A DNA stretch of 64,000 bases from NCBI RefSeq assembly GCF_011752975.1, contig NZ_VWWP01000010.1, positions 62,001 to 126,000 on the forward strand, written 5' to 3'. The first letter of the stretch is position 1. Every line of letters starts with the position of its first letter. This DNA comes from Chryseobacterium sp. Tr-659. GTDB taxonomy: Bacteria; Bacteroidota; Bacteroidia; Flavobacteriales; Weeksellaceae. Both the position numbers and the translations under genes were made by a program. Positions 1-8,811 of the stretch are shown piece after piece. The notes beneath the pieces are model-generated. The model saw only the letters and a list, made by a program, of their open reading frames with translations, was not told where the DNA came from and ran no database searches.

Positions 1-282
1 TATTTATTCCATATTTGATTAAAAATATAAACTTTATAAGCTAATTGAGTTTTTACTAGTGTTTTTTGAAAATAATATAGATTATTTAATCAATCTAAAT
101 CAAGGAAGATGTTCTCCATTAAGAGTTTTTAGTTTGATAGTATTTTTTTTATAAAAATTTAATTTTTAACAAAAATATTACACAATTAAAGTGCCTTGTA
201 TTAAGATTATTTGCGTGATTTTGTGTAAAGCTTCACTGGATTATAACCTATAAGTTTGCAGAGAAATACCAACCGCAGGCTT

Positions 283-1041
283 ATGAGAAAAATTTTTTCA
301 CTTTTCGGATGCATCATATTATCTATTAATATCAACGCTCAGAATACTCCTACGGAAGTAGATAAACTCAGAACTGAATCCGGAGTAGATCCTACCAGAA
401 TCAATTCCAGGGCAGGATATTCATTAATGTATTACACAGCTCAGGATAATAACAGATCCATAGTAACCAACAGATTGAATTTAACCTTAGGAGTAAACCG
501 ATGGAGCTTTTCTGTAAAGCCGGATATTACGAGTGTAAACGATGGTATTTCAGGATTTCAGACAGGGCTTGGAGACGTTAAATTCAATATCCTTAATGCA
601 TTCTATGTTTCAGATCAATATGCTCTTGCAGGATCTGTAGAATTTGGACTGCCTTTTGCAAAAGCCGGCTATGGCTCACCTTACTTTTCAGTTACCCCAT
701 CCTTTGTTTTTTCTTATACCATTAATCCGGGGTTTATTTTGGCAGTTCAGCCGCAATATAGTTTTGCTCTTGAAAAAAGTACTCATTTACCAGATCTCAA
801 TATGCTCACCGTAAGGGCATTTCTTGCAAAATTTACCAAAACCGGCTATTTCTTTGTTTTCGAACCAAGACCGTCGTATGATTTTGAAAATAAAAGCTTT
901 GATCTTATTATTTCTCCGATTGTGGGAAAATCACTTGGAGGAGGATTTAATCTCATCGGCCTGATGGAAGTTCCCGTGAAAAAAGAAACGATAGACCAAC
1001 GGGGTATCCTGTTTCAGGTGGGATTTAATAAGAATTTTTAA
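283..1041 (+). CDS. Outer-membrane beta-barrel protein, transporter-like
   Basis: A secreted protein of about 252 residues. The first ~20 residues form a signal peptide ending in NAQ. The rest alternates short hydrophobic and polar strands with many aromatic residues and ends in a phenylalanine (KNF), as outer-membrane barrels do. The ATG at 283 was chosen over an in-frame TTG at 256 because the signal peptide begins there. It is first in a run of four envelope genes on the same strand, with only 38 bp to the next. It resembles the broad 'MetA-pathway of phenol degradation' transporter-like barrel group, but no substrate can be named. No catalytic motif is visible. Confidence 0.7.
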   Translation: MRKIFSLFGCIILSININAQNTPTEVDKLRTESGVDPTRINSRAGYSLMYYTAQDNNRSIVTNRLNLTLGVNRWSFSVKPDITSVNDGISGFQTGLGDVKFNILNAFYVSDQYALAGSVEFGLPFAKAGYGSPYFSVTPSFVFSYTINPGFILAVQPQYSFALEKSTHLPDLNMLTVRAFLAKFTKTGYFFVFEPRPSYDFENKSFDLIISPIVGKSLGGGFNLIGLMEVPVKKETIDQRGILFQVGFNKNF

Positions 1042-1079
1042 AATTAAAATATAATAGTATCAATCTCAATGTACCGCTA

Positions 1080-2273
1080 ATGAATAGATTTAAATCTTCT
1101 TTTTGCAAACTCTATATGATTTCCCTTTTCATCAGTACATTGACATTTTCTCAAACGGAAGATTCTCTCTCTGCACCAATACAGAAAAGGCAGGAAGATA
1201 AGAAAAAAGGATTCCGATATATTGACATTGTAGGGCATACCGGAGTTCATGCCTATACGGGAAAGGGGCTTTCTGACAAGCTTAATCATGGGTATGGAGC
1301 GGTAGAAGCCCGTTTCGGATGGTATCCCAAAGATAAGGATAACTGGAGTGGTTTTTATGGAAATCCATCATACGGAGTCGGAGTTTATTCAGGATTTATT
1401 GGAGATCCGCAGACATTGGGAAAACCAAATGCCGTATTTGGGTTTATAAGTTTCCCGCTCAGTAAAAAAGCTAAAAGGAACTTTTTATTTTTAAGCCCCA
1501 GCCTGGGAATTACTTATGACCTTGAACCTTTTGATCCCAACAATAATGCTGATAATGATGCTATCGGAAGCAGGATGGCTGTTTATTTTGGATTGAGCTT
1601 ATTCGCTACCTATGTTATCAACCGGGAAATTGATCTTGTTTATGGAGTAGATGTTTCACATTTCAGTAACGGAAGAACAAGTGCTCCCAATCATGGGTTG
1701 AATATGATCGGTATTAATCTGGGACTGAGATATAACTACAATGCAGACAGGAAATTCAACCGGGGTAACCTTTACACCTCAGACTCTTTATCCGCAAGAT
1801 TTTCCCGGAATATAAAAATACCTAATAAAAAGATAAGGTCTGGTGAACTTGGAGTTTATGGTGCTTTAGGATTTGTTCAGAACGATGAAGACAAAGGAAG
1901 TTCTCTTCGCTATACAACAGCTTCATTCATTACAGAGTATCGGTATCTTTTCAATAATATGCATGCTGTTTCAGGTGGAATTGACTGGTTTTTGGATCAC
2001 AGTATAAGAGACAACAGTTCTTCCAGAAATATGTTTGGATTTCATTTCGGTTATGATTTTATGTTCTGGAAACTTAGTGTGAGGCTGCAGGCCGGAAGTT
2101 ATATCGGCAATAACAATGGGAAAGGTCCTTTTTTCCTTAGACCTGCCATACGATATGATATTTCTCCGCTTTTCTTTACACAAATAGGGCTGAAAACTGT
2201 TGATGGAGCAGCTGCCGATTGGGTAGAATTCGGGATAGGAATGAATGTTTTAAAGCGGAAAATACCAAAATAA
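1080..2273 (+). CDS. Acyloxyacyl hydrolase, PagL-like lipid A deacylase
   Basis: A 397-residue outer-membrane protein with a signal peptide ending near residue 24 (TFSQ). Residues ~45-215 resemble the PagL lipid A 3-O-deacylase barrel. The diagnostic HxSN motif is present as His194-Phe-Ser196-Asn, followed by the Pro-Asn-x-Gly segment typical of the family. PagL removes the 3-O acyl chain of lipid A in the outer leaflet. The protein is about twice the length of Pseudomonas PagL: residues ~250-397 form a second strand-rich half ending in a conserved-looking DWVEFGIG segment. I could not place the third catalytic residue (Glu) with confidence. It sits between two barrel genes, probably co-transcribed. 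Confidence 0.72.
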   Translation: MNRFKSSFCKLYMISLFISTLTFSQTEDSLSAPIQKRQEDKKKGFRYIDIVGHTGVHAYTGKGLSDKLNHGYGAVEARFGWYPKDKDNWSGFYGNPSYGVGVYSGFIGDPQTLGKPNAVFGFISFPLSKKAKRNFLFLSPSLGITYDLEPFDPNNNADNDAIGSRMAVYFGLSLFATYVINREIDLVYGVDVSHFSNGRTSAPNHGLNMIGINLGLRYNYNADRKFNRGNLYTSDSLSARFSRNIKIPNKKIRSGELGVYGALGFVQNDEDKGSSLRYTTASFITEYRYLFNNMHAVSGGIDWFLDHSIRDNSSSRNMFGFHFGYDFMFWKLSVRLQAGSYIGNNNGKGPFFLRPAIRYDISPLFFTQIGLKTVDGAAADWVEFGIGMNVLKRKIPK

Positions 2274-2311
2274 GATTCATAACCTGTCTTTTAAATAATA
2301 AAATATCATAT

Positions 2312-3271
2312 ATGAGTTTACAGCGTATCATTACTATAGTTTCTGCATGTTTTTGCTTTCTAAGCTCTGATCTTTACAGCCAGGGGCATTACAACGGAGG
2401 AAGTTATAATGCTAATGATTTTTTTATTCCTCCAGCTTCAGGGTGGGTCTTTTCTTTATATTATTCCTATGCGGATATGAATTATCATAACCACTCCGGA
2501 AAGCGCGCAGAAAATATCATGATCAGTGAAAATCCTCCGCTTTCTTTAAAAGCAGAACAAAATGTGACTACGGAATCTATTATTCCCATGTTAATTTATT
2601 TCGGGAAAAATAAGATTATTAATGCAAGATGGGGAGTTCTGGCGCTTCCTTCCATCAATAATCCCACTTCAGGTATTGCTCTTGATTTTTATTCTGGACA
2701 AACAAAGTTGATCAATCGAACGGTTAATTTCCGATCATATGGTTTTGGTGATTTTTATCTGCAGCCGATATGGCTTACCTGGGAAAATAAAAGATTATCT
2801 ACGACAGTCTCTTATGGATTCTGGGCTCCTACAGGAAAATATAAGGCCAATGATCCTGAAAATTTAGGACTGGGATACTGGTCTCACAATATTCGTGGGG
2901 CTTCCCGCTATAAAGCCAGTTCAAAAATAAATGTGATGGGAGCGTTGACCTATGAGTTTAATAGCGGACAAAAAGGAACGGATTTCAAAGAAGCATCCCA
3001 CCTGACCTTAGATACAGGAGTTTCCTATAATTTTCCCGCGGGACATGAGATCGGAATATTAGGTTTTGGAAATATACAGCTTGAAGATGACAAAGGAACA
3101 AAAGCCTCTTTGGAGAAAGATACCACATATGGTTTAGGTATTTACGGATCGTATTGGATCATTCCCGGGAAGCTTGGAACATTAGCAAGAGTAACAAATA
3201 ATTTTTTTACCCAAAACAGGTTCGGAGGAATTTCATTCCAGATTGGAGTTAATTATTTGTTTTTTAAATAA
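2312..3271 (+). CDS. Transporter-like outer-membrane barrel (phenol-degradation MetA-type family)
   Basis: A 319-residue protein with a signal peptide ending near DLYSQ. The mature N-terminus (NANDFFIPPASGWVF) and later segments (SYGFWAPTGKY, GLGYWSH, LTYEFN) are the hallmarks of the Phenol_MetA_deg/SphA-like barrel family, whose members are implicated in uptake of hydrophobic compounds. Start chosen at the ATG at 2312, 38 bp after the preceding stop; a TTG further upstream would overlap that gene and add residues unlike a signal peptide. The protein ends in FFK. The substrate is unknown. Its neighbours suggest a lipid-related envelope function, which is inference. Confidence 0.7.
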   Translation: MSLQRIITIVSACFCFLSSDLYSQGHYNGGSYNANDFFIPPASGWVFSLYYSYADMNYHNHSGKRAENIMISENPPLSLKAEQNVTTESIIPMLIYFGKNKIINARWGVLALPSINNPTSGIALDFYSGQTKLINRTVNFRSYGFGDFYLQPIWLTWENKRLSTTVSYGFWAPTGKYKANDPENLGLGYWSHNIRGASRYKASSKINVMGALTYEFNSGQKGTDFKEASHLTLDTGVSYNFPAGHEIGILGFGNIQLEDDKGTKASLEKDTTYGLGIYGSYWIIPGKLGTLARVTNNFFTQNRFGGISFQIGVNYLFFK

Positions 3272-3296
3272 TCATTAACGATTTAATTTTTTTAAT

Positions 3297-4946
3297 ATGA
3301 AAAAAACAATTCTTATGGCAGCAGCATGCTTGTTTTTTCTTTGGTCATGCAAAGAAAATGGGAAGCAGGCTAAAGATCTTTCAGATGCGGATCAAACGCA
3401 GACGGCAGGTCCCAAAAAAAATCCATATCTGTCCAACGATATTTATGGTGTAACGCACATTAACCCCGCACAGACAGATTGTGTTCCTTATAAAATAAAT
3501 GATGGTGAATATGACGTTGATTTGATGAAAATGGAACCTGTTTGGGGAGGACCGGTTAATATTTTTACATTTTTCTCAACTCAGAAAGACTTTATGTGGT
3601 CTGTATCTACCGATAGAATTGCTTTGGTAGATAAATCGGGTGATCAGTGGAAAAAGATCACAGATATTGATCTTCCGGGAGCCAGAAGATTAAGCGTTGA
3701 TCAGCTGAAATCGATCTCAGATGTAGCTTATCCTTCTGTTAGTTTTGCAGCAGATCATTTAAAAAAAGTGATTGGCGCTGAGCCGGGCTCTATTATGCCG
3801 GCTGGAGTTTATTCTTTGGTAAGTTCCGAGAACTATGTGTATACGAATGCGGGGAATATAGTATCTGCAGTCGGAATGATTGACGAGAAAGATCCGTCTA
3901 AAGGACTTGAGGTGAAATATAAGTTTGATGTATCCAATCTTATTCCTGCTTCGGAGGCAATTCCGGGAGTAAAAAAAATCAGTTTGGTAGGAATGAATAT
4001 GACTTATGACGGGCACATTATCATTGGTGCAGTGAACGGTATCGCTGTAATAGACAGAGAATTTAAAACTGCAGGGGTTTTCTACCCATTCGGAGAAAAT
4101 GAATTATGCAGCAATTCAATGTCTGTAGACGATGGTAACGGAATCTATATTGCCACGGGAAGTAAAACACCTAACGGAGATGGTATAATGAGAAAACTTG
4201 TCTGGACAGGGAAAAGAATTTCCGACAAAGAAGAAGACGGAGCCTGGAAGGCTGCATATCCCGGAGGAGAATGGCCGCCTGCAATTAAGGCAGGTACAGG
4301 TACAGGATCAACTCCTACTTTAATGGGGTTTGATGATAAAGAAGATCAGCTGGTATTGATAACTGATGGTCAAAACAGAATGAACCTGATTGCATTCTGG
4401 AGAAATAAGATTCCGGATTCATTCCAACAGAAAGAAGGAACGAAATCCAGACGTATTGCAGGATCTATTCCTATTACTGCCGGACTTCCTAAAGACCAGC
4501 CTTGGATACAGTCTGAACAAAGCGTTGTAGCCAATAAATGGGGAGCGTTTGTAGTGAATAATCTGATCAATGAAGGAAACCCTGATAAAATTATTGATGC
4601 GATGACCGTTGGCCCGGTTCATCCCGGCCCTAAAGGAATGGAAAGACTGGAATGGAACCCTGAAAAACATGAGTTTACTTCTGTGTGGACAAGAAATGAT
4701 GTGGTATCTACCAGTATGGTTCCGGTAGTAACAAGCGGCTCGAATATCGTACTGATCAATGGATATACCAAAGAAAAGGGGTGGCAGGTTACCGGTCTTG
4801 ACTGGAATACAGGAAAGGACAGGCTTCATGTGAACTTTGGATTTACCAACAGAGGAAACGGAGCTTATGCCAATTTGCAGCTGTTGGAAGGAGATCTGTT
4901 ATTCAATTCCGTAATCGGACCGTATAGAATTCCTTTAAGAAAATAA
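3297..4946 (+). CDS. Secreted lipoprotein with beta-propeller-like body, function unknown
   Basis: A 549-residue protein with an SPII lipobox, LWSC, placing the lipidated cysteine near residue 18. The body has repeated short strand-turn segments (VGMNMTYDGHIIIGAVNGIAVIDREF, GIYIATGS, QLVLITDG) like PQQ- or SMP30-type propellers. I cannot assign an enzyme activity. It is the last gene of the four-gene envelope run (25 bp after the previous stop), and the palindromic element at 4949-5085 follows directly. It may bind a ligand for the neighbouring barrels, but that is only context. Confidence 0.65.
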   Translation: MKKTILMAAACLFFLWSCKENGKQAKDLSDADQTQTAGPKKNPYLSNDIYGVTHINPAQTDCVPYKINDGEYDVDLMKMEPVWGGPVNIFTFFSTQKDFMWSVSTDRIALVDKSGDQWKKITDIDLPGARRLSVDQLKSISDVAYPSVSFAADHLKKVIGAEPGSIMPAGVYSLVSSENYVYTNAGNIVSAVGMIDEKDPSKGLEVKYKFDVSNLIPASEAIPGVKKISLVGMNMTYDGHIIIGAVNGIAVIDREFKTAGVFYPFGENELCSNSMSVDDGNGIYIATGSKTPNGDGIMRKLVWTGKRISDKEEDGAWKAAYPGGEWPPAIKAGTGTGSTPTLMGFDDKEDQLVLITDGQNRMNLIAFWRNKIPDSFQQKEGTKSRRIAGSIPITAGLPKDQPWIQSEQSVVANKWGAFVVNNLINEGNPDKIIDAMTVGPVHPGPKGMERLEWNPEKHEFTSVWTRNDVVSTSMVPVVTSGSNIVLINGYTKEKGWQVTGLDWNTGKDRLHVNFGFTNRGNGAYANLQLLEGDLLFNSVIGPYRIPLRK

Positions 4947-4948
4947 AT

Positions 4949-5085
4949 AAAGAGGCTGTCTCAAAAGTCAATTCATTTGGCTTTTGTCATTCTGATGAAG
5001 GAAGAATCTTATTGAGAACCAAATATATGAGATTCTTTACTGCATTTTATTTTGTTCAGAATGATACTTATGAGACAGCCTCTTT
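4949..5085. repeat. MITE-like palindromic element serving as bidirectional terminator
   Basis: A 137-bp element fills almost the whole gap between two convergent genes. The outer arms are a perfect 15-bp inverted repeat (AAAGAGGCTGTCTCA at 4949-4963, its complement at 5071-5085). Inside, further imperfect inverted pairs occur (TCATTCTGA against TCAGAATGA; AGAATCTT against GAGATTCT), so the whole element can fold into one long hairpin. It contains no reading frame. The A and T tracts flanking the arms would make it a terminator for both neighbouring genes. Confidence 0.7.
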
Positions 5086-5090
5086 TATAA

Positions 5091-5672
5091 TTAAACTTCA
5101 TCTCTGGATATCCACTTTCCAACTGTAGGAGCCTGGTAATTCTTCATCTTTTCAAGAAGCTCATCAATAGTACTGCTGATCAGAAGCATATCTCTGTTAA
5201 TCTGTTTCAAAAATCCTTTGCTTACCATGTTTTGAACCAGGTTTACCAGATCATTGTAAAAACCGTCGATATTCAAAATACCAATAGGTTTTTTATGAAG
5301 CCCGAGCTGTGCCCAGGTGATCATTTCAAAGAATTCTTCCAAAGTTCCATACCCTCCGGGAAGAACAATGACTCCATCACAGAGCTCACTCATTTTTGTT
5401 TTTCTTTCGTGCATGGTTTCTACAAGAATTAATTCGGTCAGATTTTTATGAGCAATTTCTTTGGACTGTAGAAAATGGGGGAGTACTCCAATTACCTTTC
5501 CGCCTTCATTTAATGCTCCGTCTGCTACAGTACCCATTAATCCAACATCTGCTCCGCCATAGATTAATTGTATATCCTGCTGGGCTAATGTTGTACCAAG
5601 CAAAAATGCCTGTTCTTTATAAATATCATCAGTTCCGAAACTTGAGCCGCAGAATACAGTTATACTTTTCAT
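5091..5672 (-). CDS. LOG family protein (nucleoside 5'-monophosphate phosphoribohydrolase fold)
   Basis: A 193-residue cytosolic protein of the LOG/TIGR00730 family. The signature motifs are present: Met-His-Glu-Arg-Lys at about residues 88-92 and PGGYGTLEE at 105-113. These bind the ribose-phosphate and catalyse cleavage of the N-glycosidic bond in AMP or cytokinin ribotides. The Rossmann start (VFCGSS) and YGGADVGLMG loop also fit. The length is normal for the family. It stands alone, convergent with the lipoprotein gene across the palindromic element. The physiological substrate in this organism is not known. Confidence 0.88.
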   Translation of the reverse strand: MKSITVFCGSSFGTDDIYKEQAFLLGTTLAQQDIQLIYGGADVGLMGTVADGALNEGGKVIGVLPHFLQSKEIAHKNLTELILVETMHERKTKMSELCDGVIVLPGGYGTLEEFFEMITWAQLGLHKKPIGILNIDGFYNDLVNLVQNMVSKGFLKQINRDMLLISSTIDELLEKMKNYQAPTVGKWISRDEV

Positions 5673-5745
5673 TGTTGTTGTTTAATTAAATTAAAATATC
5701 CAAAATCATAAGACTTTGGATATTCAATATAGTAATTTTAATGTT

Positions 5746-7188
5746 CTATTTCTGAGGAATATTGGCTAAAATATCTTTCAGGAAGCTCCAGAATTTCTGG
5801 GCAGAAGGAATGTTAGCTCTTTCATCAGGAGAGTGTGCTCCTCTGATTGTTGGTCCAAAGCTCACCATTTCCATTTCAGGATAGTTGGCGCCAATGATAC
5901 CGCACTCAAGACCAGCGTGGCATGCCACTACATGAGGTTTCTCATTGAATTTTTCAGTATAGATCTTCTCCATCAGCTGTACGATTTCTGAACCCGGTTT
6001 TGGTTTCCATCCCGGATAAGAACCACTGAATTCAACATTCATTCCTGCTAACTCAGCTACAGATTTTAATTGCTCCGCTACCGAATACTTAGAAGATTCC
6101 ACAGATGATCTGGTAAGGTTCAAGATTTTAAGTTCACCCCCTTTCAGCTCCACTCTTGCAACATTGTTGGATGCTTCTACAAGGTCTGCTACATCCGGAC
6201 TCATTCTGTAAACGCCGTTGTGAAGTGCCTTTAAAGCTAGAATTATTTTTTTAGAATCTATTTCAGAAATTGATTTGTCAGATGAAGTGGAATTCTCAAT
6301 ATTGATCTGGATTCCAGGTTCTACAGACGCAAATTCTTCTAAGATATCTTTTTTTAGAGCAGTAGCTTCTTCGATGAATTCCTGAGCATTTCTCACAGAA
6401 GCAATAGCAACCGCTTCTCTTGGAATAGCATTTCTTAAACCACCACCGTCAATAGAGATCAATTCAATATTTTGTTTTTCCAGACCGCTGTAAAGAAGTC
6501 TTCCCAAAATGATGTTTGAATTTCCGAAACCTTTGTGAATATCCATTCCGGAGTGTCCTCCCTGAAGACCTTTTACTTCAATTCTTACGATCTGTCCTTT
6601 CGGGGCTTCCGTCGCATAGCTTTGAGTGATGGTTACATCTACACCACCGGCGCAGCCGATGTCAATCTCATCATCTTCTTCAGTATCAAGGTTCAATAAA
6701 ATATCACCGGTTAATTGTCCTGGTTTTAAACCTAAAGCACCTGTCATTCCCGTTTCTTCGTCAATTGTGAAAAGAGCCTCCAGAGCAGGGTGTGGAATAT
6801 CCGAACTTTCAAGGATAGACATAATGGTAGCTACTCCTAAACCGTTATCGGCACCTAAAGTAGTTCCTTTTGCCTTTACCCAGTCACCATCGATCTCCAT
6901 TTTGATTCCTTCTGTTTCAAAATCAAAATTAACATCATTGTTTTTCTGGCAAACCATATCCAGGTGCGACTGAAGCACAATAGATTTACGGTTTTCCATT
7001 CCTGACGTAGCCGGTTTTTTAATGATAACGTTTCCTACTTCATCTACAGAAGTTTCCAAACCAAGGTTTTCACCGAATCCCTTGATAAAAGCAATAACTT
7101 TTTCCTCTTTTTTTGATGGTCTTGGAACTGCATTTAATTTGGAGAAATTCTTCCAGATTATTTGCGGTTCTATATTAGATAATTCCAT
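5746..7188 (-). CDS. pepD: Aminoacyl-histidine dipeptidase, M20 metallopeptidase
   Basis: A 480-residue cytosolic dipeptidase that hydrolyses Xaa-His dipeptides such as carnosine with two metal ions. Metal and catalytic residues of M20C are visible: His75-x-Asp77, Asp114 in ADNGLG, the Glu-Glu pair at 144-145 in DEETG, an Asp in NLDTEEDD, and a late His in ACHAGLECG. The length matches PepD. A -7 box lies just upstream at 7205-7212. It is probably monocistronic. Confidence 0.93.
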   Translation of the reverse strand: MELSNIEPQIIWKNFSKLNAVPRPSKKEEKVIAFIKGFGENLGLETSVDEVGNVIIKKPATSGMENRKSIVLQSHLDMVCQKNNDVNFDFETEGIKMEIDGDWVKAKGTTLGADNGLGVATIMSILESSDIPHPALEALFTIDEETGMTGALGLKPGQLTGDILLNLDTEEDDEIDIGCAGGVDVTITQSYATEAPKGQIVRIEVKGLQGGHSGMDIHKGFGNSNIILGRLLYSGLEKQNIELISIDGGGLRNAIPREAVAIASVRNAQEFIEEATALKKDILEEFASVEPGIQINIENSTSSDKSISEIDSKKIILALKALHNGVYRMSPDVADLVEASNNVARVELKGGELKILNLTRSSVESSKYSVAEQLKSVAELAGMNVEFSGSYPGWKPKPGSEIVQLMEKIYTEKFNEKPHVVACHAGLECGIIGANYPEMEMVSFGPTIRGAHSPDERANIPSAQKFWSFLKDILANIPQK

Positions 7189-7204
7189 TGAAATTTATTT
7201 TTCT

Positions 7205-7212
7205 CAAATTTA
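7205..7212 (-). promoter_or_regulatory. Candidate -7 promoter box for pepD
   Basis: On the - strand this reads TAAATTTG, a match to the Bacteroidota -7 element TAnnTTTG, 16 bp upstream of the pepD start codon. A clear -33 TTTG at the usual spacing was not seen, so only the -7 box is claimed. Confidence 0.5.
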
Positions 7213-7247
7213 CAAAATAAAAAATGCTTAAGGGGTATAAAGACAAA

Positions 7248-7307
7248 GAAAGCTGAGAAGCATGATAAGCAAATGGCGTCTTTACTTTCTTTTCCTTCTC
7301 AGCTTTC
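7248..7307. terminator. Hairpin downstream of the 7331 lipoprotein gene
   Basis: A perfect 13-bp inverted repeat (GAAAGCTGAGAAG at 7248-7260, complement at 7295-7307) encloses 34 bp. It lies just after the stop of the - strand lipoprotein gene. The loop is long and there is no clean T tract, so its role as terminator is uncertain. Confidence 0.4.
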
Positions 7308-7330
7308 CCGGCTTTGTAGAGTTTTGTCTG

Positions 7331-7822
7331 CTAACAGCCGCATTCACCATAAATAGGCGTGGTGAAAACACTTCCATCAGGTTTTTCAATGGTGAGTGTC
7401 CCTTCAAATAATAAAGCTTCTTCGCCTTTTATTTTCTTACCTTTTACAGAGATTTTATAATCTTCATTTTCAATTTCTTTGGTGAGTTCTTCATCTACTT
7501 CCATATCACTTGAAGAGATCAGATTCATGGCCAGTCTTTTACCATCCAGCATCATATAGGCCGTTTTCCCGGCATCATCAGCATAAATGTATTTCTCGGT
7601 TTCGAAATCAGCCTTGCTTTTGGCAAAATAACAAGAACATTCTTTAATTTCTTTAGGAAACGGAATAGTACCTACTAAAATCTTACCCGAAGCAGTATGT
7701 GCAGCTGCAGAATCTTTAGCAATATTTGAAGAATCGGTAGAATGGGCATTCTGAACGGTGTCTTTCTCCTTTTTACAGGCAACTAACATGAATGCCGAAA
7801 AGAAAATGATTAAATATTTCAT
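7331..7822 (-). CDS. Small lipoprotein, function unknown
   Basis: A 163-residue lipoprotein with lipobox LVAC at residues 13-16, then a polar low-complexity linker (KKEKD, TDSSN, KDSAAAHTASGK). The folded part from residue ~50 contains KECSCYFAKSK and ends in YGECGC, so four cysteines are available for disulfides or metal binding. I do not recognise the family. Its linker resembles that of another small lipoprotein at 28313. It lies 25 bp downstream of the LURP-one-like gene on the same strand and may share its transcript. Confidence 0.65.
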   Translation of the reverse strand: MKYLIIFFSAFMLVACKKEKDTVQNAHSTDSSNIAKDSAAAHTASGKILVGTIPFPKEIKECSCYFAKSKADFETEKYIYADDAGKTAYMMLDGKRLAMNLISSSDMEVDEELTKEIENEDYKISVKGKKIKGEEALLFEGTLTIEKPDGSVFTTPIYGECGC

Positions 7823-7847
7823 TTGTTTTGTGGTTTTATCTTTTTTC

Positions 7848-8453
7848 TTAGCCTCTTGCTCTTTCCAGAAGAGTCATCATCAATAAAGAAAGGATTACCA
7901 AACTTTCTTCCTCATCATCAATATCGATCAGTCTGTCCAGCTGGAATCTTCTTCCGAAGAATGAAGGCATTTTTTTCAATTTAAAATAAGCTTTTCCGTC
8001 AATACCCGTTACGGTATAAGACGGGTTAAGGAAGTATCCTGTAAACATTCCGATGATAGGAAGTTCCCCCACGAAGCCATCCCAGAATCTTACCCATGCG
8101 CTGTCTTCCTGAATTTTAAACTTAGGCTGATCGTGGGCATCAAGGATGTCATAGCTAGCTTTCCAGATAGAACGCATTCCTTTTCTCGCCAGTCTTCCAT
8201 AGTTTTTATTGTCAATAAGATCATTCAGAGAATATGAAGCATTGAAATCAATCCATTGATTTGCTCTGATTCTGAAAAGTTCTTTAGACTTACTTTCATC
8301 GTTGAATACAATTACATCTTCCTTCAACTTGAACATTTTCTGACGAACATAAGCTACATAATTCCCATTTCTGTCAGTAATATTGAAGTCACTTGCTAAA
8401 GTAGTGATTTTGAATTTGAAATCCAGCGGATAATTCAGATTTTTAAGTACCAT
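7848..8453 (-). CDS. LURP-one/tubby-like family protein
   Basis: About 201 residues. It resembles the LURP-one-related (DUF567) fold: alternating strands carrying 'DRNGNYVAYVRQKMFKLKED', 'IQEDSAWVRFWD', 'YTVTGIDGKAYFKL' and a C-terminal hydrophobic helix, as in phospholipid-scramblase/tubby-like proteins. No catalytic residues are known for this fold. The ATG at 8453 was chosen because a -7 box lies 31 bp upstream of it; a longer frame would start inside or upstream of the promoter. It is the first gene before the small lipoprotein at 7331. Confidence 0.6.
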   Translation of the reverse strand: MVLKNLNYPLDFKFKITTLASDFNITDRNGNYVAYVRQKMFKLKEDVIVFNDESKSKELFRIRANQWIDFNASYSLNDLIDNKNYGRLARKGMRSIWKASYDILDAHDQPKFKIQEDSAWVRFWDGFVGELPIIGMFTGYFLNPSYTVTGIDGKAYFKLKKMPSFFGRRFQLDRLIDIDDEEESLVILSLLMMTLLERARG

Positions 8454-8483
8454 GTTTAGTTTATTTTTTTCATATTTAAGGCG

Positions 8484-8491
8484 CAAATATA
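8484..8491 (-). promoter_or_regulatory. Candidate -7 promoter box for the LURP-one-like gene
   Basis: On the - strand this reads TATATTTG, followed by GC, a good match to TAnnTTTG, 31 bp from the ATG at 8453. It supports the shorter start. Confidence 0.55.
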
Positions 8492-8799
8492 AATGTTTTT
8501 TTAGAGTTTTCAGGTATGGAAACACAGTACAGAAAATAAAATATCAATAAGAGACAATGTAAGAAAAGAAGTTAAAATCATAGAATCAGGCTTTTGAATT
8601 TTAAACTTTAAAAACCTGAACAGAACATACCTTGCTGGCTGAAACTGCTCAGTTTTGTTTAGAAAAATGCAGAAGGGTTTCAGCGAAGTGAACACTATAA
8701 ATTATATTACATCAAAAAGATAGAAATAGAGAATGGATTATTCATAATAAACCTGTTCTTATTTCAATTTTCTATAAAAGTTTCCTCAATTTTAATCCT
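8492..8799. other. Intergenic stretch between divergent genes
   Basis: About 300 bp between the LURP-one-like gene and recR. I see no supported gene; a 61-codon frame on the - strand has no family resemblance. A weak 8-bp inverted repeat (GCTGAAAC at 8638, complement at 8677) is present. Otherwise nothing clear. Confidence 0.4.
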
Positions 8800-8807
8800 T
8801 ATTTTTG
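8800..8807 (+). promoter_or_regulatory. -7 promoter box abutting the recR start codon
   Basis: TATTTTTG matches TAnnTTTG and ends only 4 nt before the recR ATG. Transcription would then begin at or next to the ATG, giving a leaderless message. The same arrangement occurs at the Nudix gene (57889). No clear -33 TTTG was found. Confidence 0.45.
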
Positions 8808-8811
8808 TAGT

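Noticed and set aside
1..282. A promoter or small gene at the window start
   Set aside because: I found no TAnnTTTG box and no convincing frame; the stretch is AT-rich and holds nothing I can support.
4949..5085. A degraded insertion sequence with transposase
   Set aside because: The terminal repeats resemble those of an insertion element, but no transposase fragment is present in any frame.
8510..8695. A 61-codon frame on the - strand in the gap before recR
   Set aside because: Composition is that of translated AT-rich noncoding DNA, and it lies upstream of the -7 box of the LURP-one-like gene without its own signals.
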